Shown here: positions 58,118 through 64,000 of the stretch, piece after piece
Layout: each line of letters begins with the position of its first letter
Position numbering within the stretch: the stretch's first letter is position 1
From: UBA4744 sp963717135
Lineage (GTDB): Bacteria; Actinomycetota; Acidimicrobiia; Spongiisociales; UBA4744
Length of the DNA stretch: 64,000 nucleotides
Reading direction: 5' to 3'
Assembly (NCBI GenBank): GCA_963717135.1
Contig: CAVQVN010000003.1
Span: forward strand, 1-64,000
Notes under the pieces: generated by a model
What the model saw: the letters and a program-made list of their open reading frames with translations, nothing else
Databases searched by the model: none
What the model was told of the DNA's origin: nothing
Program-made: the position numbers and the translations under genes

Positions 58118-58836
58118 CCGCCCGGGCCTTGCGTGCTCAGACCAAGCTCGAATTGATCCTCACTCTCCGGCGCGGCGAAGCGGTGTTGCTCACTCTCATC
58201 ATCCCGGTCGGGTTGCTGGTCTTCTTCGGTACTACCGAACTGTTTGCGGTGACCGTCGAGTTCATCACCCCCGGGTTGCTGGCCCTGGCGGTGCTTTCTT
58301 CGTCGCTGGTCAGCTTGTCCATCGCCACCGGATACGAACGAAAATATCTGGTGCTCAAACGGCTGGGCGCCACCCCGCTCCCCCGTTCGGTGCTGTTCAT
58401 CGCCAAGGCGATCTCAGTGTTGGTCCTCGAGATTCTCCAGGTCGGACTATTGCTGGGCGTGGCCGCACTGTTCTTCGGGTGGCGGGCCGATATCGACTGG
58501 TGGCTGTTGACCGGGGCGCTGCTGTTGGGCACCGCCGCCTTCTCCGGGGTGGCCGTGCTGATGGCCGGCACCCTCCGCGCCGAAGCAACCCTGGCCCTCG
58601 CCAACGGCCTCTACGTGATGTTCCTGCTGGTCGGCGATGTGATCTTCCCCCTCGACAGCCTCCCCGATGCCGTCGTCCGGATCGGCCAGGTGCTGCCGGC
58701 CGCCCCGCTGGCCGGTCTGTTCCGGGCGGCGGTCGGCCAGGCTGAGTTCGTCGCCGCCCACGCCGTCATCCTGATCGGCTGGGCACTGCTGATCCCCCCG
58801 CTGGCGGTGCGGTTCTTCACCTGGGAGGAGCGGTAA
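58114..58836 (+). CDS. ABC-2 type permease
   Basis: A 240-residue membrane subunit with six hydrophobic segments; GYERKYLVLKRLGATPLPRSVLFIAKAI is the usual cytoplasmic loop of DrrB/ABC-2 exporters. It is coupled to the ATPase by GTGA overlap. The stop lies 3 nt from the stop of the convergent subtilase gene. A decayed copy of its last 38 or so codons appears at 63881-64000, on the other side of the subtilase gene. Confidence 0.88.
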   Translation: MTARALRAQTKLELILTLRRGEAVLLTLIIPVGLLVFFGTTELFAVTVEFITPGLLALAVLSSSLVSLSIATGYERKYLVLKRLGATPLPRSVLFIAKAISVLVLEILQVGLLLGVAALFFGWRADIDWWLLTGALLLGTAAFSGVAVLMAGTLRAEATLALANGLYVMFLLVGDVIFPLDSLPDAVVRIGQVLPAAPLAGLFRAAVGQAEFVAAHAVILIGWALLIPPLAVRFFTWEER

Positions 58837-58839
58837 GGC

Positions 58840-61800
58840 TCAGCTCCCGATATGAATCCCGTCCGTCACCTCGGCACCCCACCCGTACGCCGCACCTTCC
58901 CAATAGGGAGCGAAGCTGCCGGCCGTGCTCGCCCCTAGGGAGGTAGGCACGAAAACAAAAATGTCTGCCCCGCTCCCCGACGCTCCTGCCACCGAGAACG
59001 CCCCCAATGTGGTCAGATACACCTCGCCGTTGCCGCCGTCCACCCACACACCGTTGACGTCCTCCGATGAGGCGTCGTTGAGTGCCACATCGGAGCCGTC
59101 GAAGTACAGCGCCCAGGTTCCGCTCGTCTCGGCCCCCAGCGCCGTAGGAGTGAAGACCACGAGGTCCTCGTCGGCTCCTGAAGCCCCGGGAACGCTGAAC
59201 CCGCCGGTTGTGCTGATTATGATCCGCCCGTCGGCCAGAAGCGTGATCGCATCCACGTCTTCGCCGTTGGTGGTCAACCCGACATCGGACCCGTCGAAGT
59301 ACCACTCGAACGACCCGGCGGTGTTCCCTCCGAGCGAAGTCGGCACAAACCGGACGATGTCGGAATCGTCCACGGTTCCCAGATTCCCAACCGAGGCGGG
59401 ACCGACGAAGCTCAGCAGGAGGCTCCCGTCGGCGAGCAGTTCGAAGGCGTCCACATCGAGCGAGCTGGACGCATTCAGGCCGACATCCGACCCGTCGAAG
59501 AACATCGACCAGCTGTCGGTGGCGGTGTCGTAGGCAAGGATGTCCTCATCCTGGAACGACACGCCGCCGACGGTGCCACCGGAGGTGGAGCTGACGTAGA
59601 CAACGTCGCTCTCCGCCGGAGGTACCACTTCCACCGTCCGGGTGACCTGCACCGCCGCGTTATCCGACGAGTCAGACACGTCGTAGGTCACGACATAGGT
59701 GCCCGCCGCTCCCGTGTCGACCGCGTTCACGATCACGATCGAACCGGTCAGGTCACCATCCACGATGTCGAGAGCGGTCGCTCCCGCGTCGGTGTACACC
59801 GAACCGGCCTCGACCGTCACCACCGGATCCCCGTTCAACGTGATCACCGGAGGCGTGGTATCAACCACCTCCACGGTCCGGGTCACCTGCACCGCCGCAT
59901 TCCCCGAAGAATCCTCCACGTCGTAGGTCACCACATAGGAGCCCACCGTTCCCGTGTCCACCGGAAGCCCACCAACCACGATCGAACCCGTGATGTTCCC
60001 GTCGACATCGTCGAGGGCGGTCGCCCCGGCATCGACGTAGCTGTCGCCAGCCTCCACCGTCACCGGGGAGCTACCCAGCAAGGTGATCACCGGAATGCCG
60101 GTATCAACCACCTCCACGGTCCGGGTCACCTGCACCGCCGCATTCCCCGCCGCGTCCACCACGTCATAAGTCACCACATACGAACCCAGCGTGGAAGTGT
60201 CCACCGGAAGCCCACCAACCACGATCGAACCGGTCAGGTCACCATCGACGACATCCGACGCCGTCGCTCCCGCATCCGTGTACACCGAACCGGCCTCGAC
60301 CGTCACCAGAGAATTGCCCAGCAACGTGATCACGGGAGGCGTGGTGTCCACCACCTCCACGGTCCGGGTCACCTGCACCGCCGGGTTGCCCGAAGAGTCC
60401 TCCACGTCGTAGGTCACCACGTACGTGCCCACCGTTCCCTGATCGACCGGGTTGACCACCACGATCGAACCGCTGATGTCCCCGTCGACATCGTCGAGGG
60501 CGGTCGCTCCCGCGTCGGTGTAGGTGTCGCCAGCCTCCACCGTCACGAAGGCGTCTCCCAGCAGGGTGATCACGGGCGGAGTCGTGTCGGGGGGAGCCAG
60601 CCCGGCCAGATCGGCGATCTCGGTGTCCGAGAGGAGCCGCCGGTAGAGGCGCACGTCGTCGAGGCTGCCCGAGAAGGCCTGGGCCGGGTCGAACCCGCCG
60701 CCCACCGAGTCCTGTTCCTGGCCGAGCAGCAACCCGCCCGCATCGATGCTGAGCTGATTGAAAGTGGCGCCGCGCGATCCTTGGGATGTGCCGTCGACGT
60801 ACAGGACTGCCTGGTCGGCGGCCGCATTGCGGGTGACCGCCAGGTGGTGCCAGTTCCCGTCGGCGACACCGGGGACCGGCCAGACGACATAGGTTTCGTT
60901 GGTTTCCCCGGTGTAGAACCGGAGTCGCAGATCGGGGTTGGAGAGCAGCACCAGCTCGTATTCGGCGTCGTTGCCGGCGTTGGCACCCGACACCAGCCCC
61001 TGGATACCTGTCTTGGTGGTCTTGACCCACAGCGCCGCGGTCACGTTCTCGGCGCCGTCGAGGATCTGGGCGTCGAGATCAACCCGGTCGTCCAACGGAT
61101 CATCCGGGGGCTCGTTCACGTTGAATGCCAGCGCTCCGCCGAGCTGCCCGTCCGGGTCCCAGACCGGACCGTTTACCCACGCCCCGTCCAGTCCGTAGTC
61201 GGACGAGTCGACGGCCGCGATGCCGGCCGTTTCGTCGAGTTTCCACCATCCGACCAGGGCGGGATCTCCCGACCCGGCCGCGGTCGCAGCGCCCGCCTCG
61301 GGTGACGGTAGACCGCTCAGACCCGAGCCGTTGACCGCCAGCACCTCGTAGTAGTAGGCGGTGGTCGGGCTGGTGCGGGCGTCCGGGTAGGAGGTCTGGG
61401 TGCCCGGCACCCTCGCCAGGAGGGTCTTGCTCCCACCGGAGACCGTACCCCGCCGGATCTCGTAGGCGCCGATCCCCGATTCGGGGTCATCTGCCGCCGT
61501 CCAGGCCAGATCGACCCGCAGCACATCGGCTGTGGCCGACAGAACGGGCGGCGCCGAAGGCGGGGTGGTGTCGGCTTCAGCCAGTTCGGCGATCTCGCCG
61601 GCCGACAGCACCCGGGTGTAGAGCCGCATCTCATCCAGGGTCCCCGAGAAGGCCTGCGCCGCTTGGAAACCGCCTCCTACCGAGTCCTGGTCCTGGCCCA
61701 CCAGGAGACCACCCGGTTCGAGGTCGATCGGATCGAGAGCCACACCCCAGGCGCCCACCCAGGTTCCCTCCAGGTACAGGTCGGCCCGGTTGCGGGTGTC

Positions 61801-63765
61801 GTCGCGCACCACCGCCACGTGGTGCCATTGCCCGTCGGCGATCGAGTGCGGCAGGTTCCACGACACGCCCGCGCTAGCAGACGAGCCCGTGTACAAACGA
61901 AGATTGGTCGGGGAAGCCAGGTAGATGAGGTACTCGTTGCTGTTTCCGGCGTTGGCTCCCGAGATAAGCGCCTGCTCCCCGCTCTTGGTGGTCTTCACCC
62001 AGAACGCGGCGGTGATGTCACCCGATCCGTTGAGGATGGTGTGGTCGAGGTCGATCCGGTCGTTGCTGCCGTCGAAGGCCAAACCCCCACTCACAATGCC
62101 CGCCGCCCAGGCTGGACCGTTGACCAGTGTTCCGGACCGCCGCCAGGCCGATGCGTCGGCGGCCATTACGCCGTTACCGTCGTCGAGCGGCCACCAGCCG
62201 GCATTGGTCGGGTCGTCCGAGGAGGTCACAGCCGCCACGACAGGCGAGGCGGCACCTGCGCCGCCCTGGCGGTTGACGGCCAACACCTGGTAGGAGTAGG
62301 TAGTGGCGGGGTCGCCCAGATCCCGATACGAGAATGTGGCGTGGTCGACTTCGGCGAGCGCCACCCCGTCCCGTTTGACCTCGTAGGACAGGATCCCCGA
62401 TTCGGGGTCGGTCACCCCGCTCCAGGTCAGCTCGATGTTGTACCCGTCCGGGGTGGCTGTGACCGCCGGCGCCGGGGGAGTTGTGAGGTCGGCGTCGGCC
62501 ACCGTCCGGTCGCCGTTGCCGTAGAAAGCCGGTCCGTTGACGAAGAGGAGCGGTTCGGGGTATCCGTCGGTGTCGCCCGTGAACCCGGCCGGGTCGCCCT
62601 GGGAGATGGCGTCGGCCAGCAAATCCGCCTTGACCGTGGCGGGGTCGGCTCCCGGGTGGACGGCCAGGTAGCGGGCGGCCGCTCCGGCAACCTGGGGGCT
62701 GGCCATCGAGGTGCCGGAGATGGTGTTGTAGCCGCCGTCGCGCCAGGTGGAGCGGATGCACACCCCCGGGGCGGCGATGTCGACCGCCGGCCCGAAGTTC
62801 GAGAACGTGGCGAGGGTGTCGTCGGTCTGGTCGTGCCGGCAGAAGAACGCTCCCCGCCATCCGCCCGCTCCGTCGCCGTCGGCCACTGCCGAGACGGTGA
62901 TCACGTCCGGATGGTTGGCCGGGCTGACTGCGGCCGCGTCGATGCCGTCGTTGCCGGCCGCCACCACGAACGTGATGCCGGCCGCCACCGAGTTGGCGAT
63001 GGCGGTATCGAAGCTGGTGTTGCTGAAGGCGCCGGCCAGGCTCATGTTGACCACGTCGATCTCGCCCGCCCGGGCGGTCACCCAATCGATTCCGGCGATC
63101 AGCGAGGTCAGAAACCCGGTCCCGTCGTCGCCGAGCACTTTCACCGACCACACCCGGGCCCCCGGCGCCACCCCGACCACCCCGTACCCGTTGTCGAGCG
63201 CGGCGGCGATCCCCGCCACATGGGTGCCGTGGCCGTGCCCGTCGTACCCGGCGTTGTCGGTGCACGGCCCGAAGATGGCCGAGCAGTCGACCCGGTGCAC
63301 CACGTTGAGATCCGGATGAGCGTTGGTGCCTGTGTCGAGTACGGCAATGTCGGCGTCGGTGCACGCCTCACCGGGAGGGCAGCTGACGGCAGAAGTGGGC
63401 GCGGTCGGGGAGAGGTCGGCTTCGATCCGGTCGAACCCGGTGGGGACGTCCTGGTCGGCGATCGAAATGATCTGGTCGGGGGTGATCGACACGACGTTGG
63501 GGTTGTGGGACAGGGCATTGATCGCCGCCTGCGGCAGTTCGGCGGCGAACCCTTTGAGGGCATACTCGTAGACGGCTCCGGAGCGTCCTCCGTGAGCGCG
63601 GACGATCTGATCGGCGACACCGCGCGGGGATGCACTGCCGGGTCGCAACTCGACGATGACGCGCTGCAGTCCGGCCGGGTTGTCGGGCGGGGCGGCCAGA
63701 GCCGGTGCGGCGGAGGCGATCATTGCCAAACAGACCACGAATACGAACGAGCGACGCATGAGCAT
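58840..63765 (-). CDS. Large modular secreted subtilisin-like protease (S8)
   Basis: A 1641-residue exported protease. Signal peptide 1-25; I9-like propeptide about 34-103; S8 catalytic domain with D144 (VLDTGT), H179 (GHGTHVAG), N272 (AAGNDG) and S353 (GTSMASPQVAG), so the catalytic triad is complete. Then an Fn3-like domain, a LamG/concanavalin domain (ITAAFWVKTT), a second Fn3 and second LamG, four Ig-like DUF5011/HYR repeats (each starting TPPVITL or similar, with VEAG and TYVVTYDV), and a C-terminal array of FDGSDV repeats (about 1400-1641). Start may be Met 1 or Met 3. No cell-wall anchor is seen. It converges with the ABC permease gene. Confidence 0.92.
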   Translation of the reverse strand: MLMRRSFVFVVCLAMIASAAPALAAPPDNPAGLQRVIVELRPGSASPRGVADQIVRAHGGRSGAVYEYALKGFAAELPQAAINALSHNPNVVSITPDQIISIADQDVPTGFDRIEADLSPTAPTSAVSCPPGEACTDADIAVLDTGTNAHPDLNVVHRVDCSAIFGPCTDNAGYDGHGHGTHVAGIAAALDNGYGVVGVAPGARVWSVKVLGDDGTGFLTSLIAGIDWVTARAGEIDVVNMSLAGAFSNTSFDTAIANSVAAGITFVVAAGNDGIDAAAVSPANHPDVITVSAVADGDGAGGWRGAFFCRHDQTDDTLATFSNFGPAVDIAAPGVCIRSTWRDGGYNTISGTSMASPQVAGAAARYLAVHPGADPATVKADLLADAISQGDPAGFTGDTDGYPEPLLFVNGPAFYGNGDRTVADADLTTPPAPAVTATPDGYNIELTWSGVTDPESGILSYEVKRDGVALAEVDHATFSYRDLGDPATTYSYQVLAVNRQGGAGAASPVVAAVTSSDDPTNAGWWPLDDGNGVMAADASAWRRSGTLVNGPAWAAGIVSGGLAFDGSNDRIDLDHTILNGSGDITAAFWVKTTKSGEQALISGANAGNSNEYLIYLASPTNLRLYTGSSASAGVSWNLPHSIADGQWHHVAVVRDDTRNRADLYLEGTWVGAWGVALDPIDLEPGGLLVGQDQDSVGGGFQAAQAFSGTLDEMRLYTRVLSAGEIAELAEADTTPPSAPPVLSATADVLRVDLAWTAADDPESGIGAYEIRRGTVSGGSKTLLARVPGTQTSYPDARTSPTTAYYYEVLAVNGSGLSGLPSPEAGAATAAGSGDPALVGWWKLDETAGIAAVDSSDYGLDGAWVNGPVWDPDGQLGGALAFNVNEPPDDPLDDRVDLDAQILDGAENVTAALWVKTTKTGIQGLVSGANAGNDAEYELVLLSNPDLRLRFYTGETNETYVVWPVPGVADGNWHHLAVTRNAAADQAVLYVDGTSQGSRGATFNQLSIDAGGLLLGQEQDSVGGGFDPAQAFSGSLDDVRLYRRLLSDTEIADLAGLAPPDTTPPVITLLGDAFVTVEAGDTYTDAGATALDDVDGDISGSIVVVNPVDQGTVGTYVVTYDVEDSSGNPAVQVTRTVEVVDTTPPVITLLGNSLVTVEAGSVYTDAGATASDVVDGDLTGSIVVGGLPVDTSTLGSYVVTYDVVDAAGNAAVQVTRTVEVVDTGIPVITLLGSSPVTVEAGDSYVDAGATALDDVDGNITGSIVVGGLPVDTGTVGSYVVTYDVEDSSGNAAVQVTRTVEVVDTTPPVITLNGDPVVTVEAGSVYTDAGATALDIVDGDLTGSIVIVNAVDTGAAGTYVVTYDVSDSSDNAAVQVTRTVEVVPPAESDVVYVSSTSGGTVGGVSFQDEDILAYDTATDSWSMFFDGSDVGLNASSSLDVDAFELLADGSLLLSFVGPASVGNLGTVDDSDIVRFVPTSLGGNTAGSFEWYFDGSDVGLTTNGEDVDAITLLADGRIIISTTGGFSVPGASGADEDLVVFTPTALGAETSGTWALYFDGSDVALNDASSEDVNGVWVDGGNGEVYLTTLGAFSVAGASGSGADIFVFVPTSLGASTAGSFAPYWEGAAYGWGAEVTDGIHIGS
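58870..59600 (-). repeat. C-terminal FDGSDV repeats of the subtilase
   Basis: Three related protein repeats of about 75-80 residues, each with FFDGSDVGL/YFDGSDV, an LLADG strand and a DEDxxxFxPTxLG motif. They look like a beta-propeller or beta-sandwich array I cannot name. Confidence 0.65.
59620..60590 (-). repeat. Four tandem Ig-like (DUF5011-type) repeats in the subtilase
   Basis: Four units of about 79 codons, very similar in DNA as well as protein (shared ATCACCGG-type stretches and the AVQVTRTVEVV end). High DNA identity points to recent expansion or homogenisation, and to possible length variation between strains. Confidence 0.75.
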
Positions 63766-63880
63766 CCCCTCTCCCCCAGCCCTGTGGCCAGCCTACCCAC
63801 CCGGAGTGGGTGGGACAATGGGTCGTTCGGCCCGGGTTGGCCAGGCATCTTTGTCAGGTATCGCCTCTCTGACGCCCGAC

Positions 63881-64000
63881 GGCCGGTCTGTTTCGGGTGG
63901 CGGTCAACCAGACCGAATTAGTCACCGCCTACCTCATGATCCTGGTCGACTGGACGCTCCTGATCCCCCCGCTGGCGATTGTGTTCTTCACTTTGAGAAG
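63881..64000 (+). pseudogene. Decayed copy of the ABC permease 3' end (runs off window)
   Basis: From about 63881 the frame reads TAGLFRVAVNQTELVTAYLM and then ILVDWTLLIPPLAIVFFTLR. It aligns without gaps to the end of the permease at 58114-58836 (AGLFRAAVGQAEFVAAHAV, then ILIGWALLIPPLAVRFFTWEER). DNA is clearly related but diverged, and no start or complete upstream part is visible. It is a remnant duplicated across the subtilase gene, or the tail of a second, partly lost copy. Confidence 0.7.

Overview
The window is a 64-kb piece of a high-GC bacterial chromosome, most likely an actinobacterium (Actinomycetota, perhaps Acidimicrobiia-like). The clues are a polyphosphate glucokinase, a class III cyclase/ATPase/TPR regulator, a WYL-type regulator, frequent GTG and TTG starts, and many 4-nt ATGA/GTGA overlaps. 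This assignment is inferred from gene content; no rRNA or other marker is present.

Layout. 1-1960: an IS110-family transposase gene lies just beyond the 3' end of a selenocysteine tRNA gene (UCA anticodon, minus strand). 2.4-29.7 kb: a surface polysaccharide locus in several transcription units. It has an initiating sugar-phosphate transferase, glycosyltransferases (GT4, GT2, WecG), a Wzx-like flippase, an O-antigen ligase/polymerase-like protein, a Wzz/BY-kinase co-polymerase and a polysaccharide deacetylase. It also has a CDP-deoxysugar cassette (RfbF, RfbG, epimerase/reductases, RfbC-like), a PIG-L deacetylase, a kinase-like/phosphotransferase-like/nucleotidyltransferase-like trio, and two tandem beta-helix proteins, one with an S-layer (SLH) anchor and one with a membrane anchor. 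29.8-33.0 kb: a WYL regulator and an effector-binding protein diverge around a perfect operator-like inverted repeat, followed by a ferritin-like protein and a small membrane protein. 33.3-44.8 kb: cyclase/ATPase regulator, HflX, polyphosphate glucokinase, 6-phosphogluconate dehydrogenase, a NatAB-type ABC exporter and a PAP2 phosphatase. 44.9-56 kb: M1 aminopeptidase, a GNAT-ThDP enzyme pair, DsbB with a selenoprotein, a cation antiporter, a DAHP-synthase-like/chorismate mutase fusion behind a leader-peptide attenuator, a phosphotransferase, a hydrolase and an epimerase. 57-64 kb: an ABC exporter, a very large modular subtilase, and a decayed copy of the exporter permease 3' end at the window edge.

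The strongest observation concerns selenocysteine. The gene overlapping dsbB has an in-frame TGA at 51211 exactly where a thioredoxin-fold protein should have the first Cys of CxxC (W-U-P-F-C). A stem-loop whose loop resembles the E. coli fdhF SECIS follows at the right distance, and the window also carries the matching tRNA-Sec gene. I read it as a membrane-anchored selenocysteine thiol oxidoreductase paired with DsbB. Other points worth attention are a chorismate mutase fused to a DAHP-synthase-like domain that has lost PEP- and metal-binding residues and sits behind a Tyr/Phe-codon attenuator, a haloalkane dehalogenase homologue with Glu instead of the Asp nucleophile, and a 43-bp palindromic repeat family, one copy of which encodes the C-terminus of HflX.
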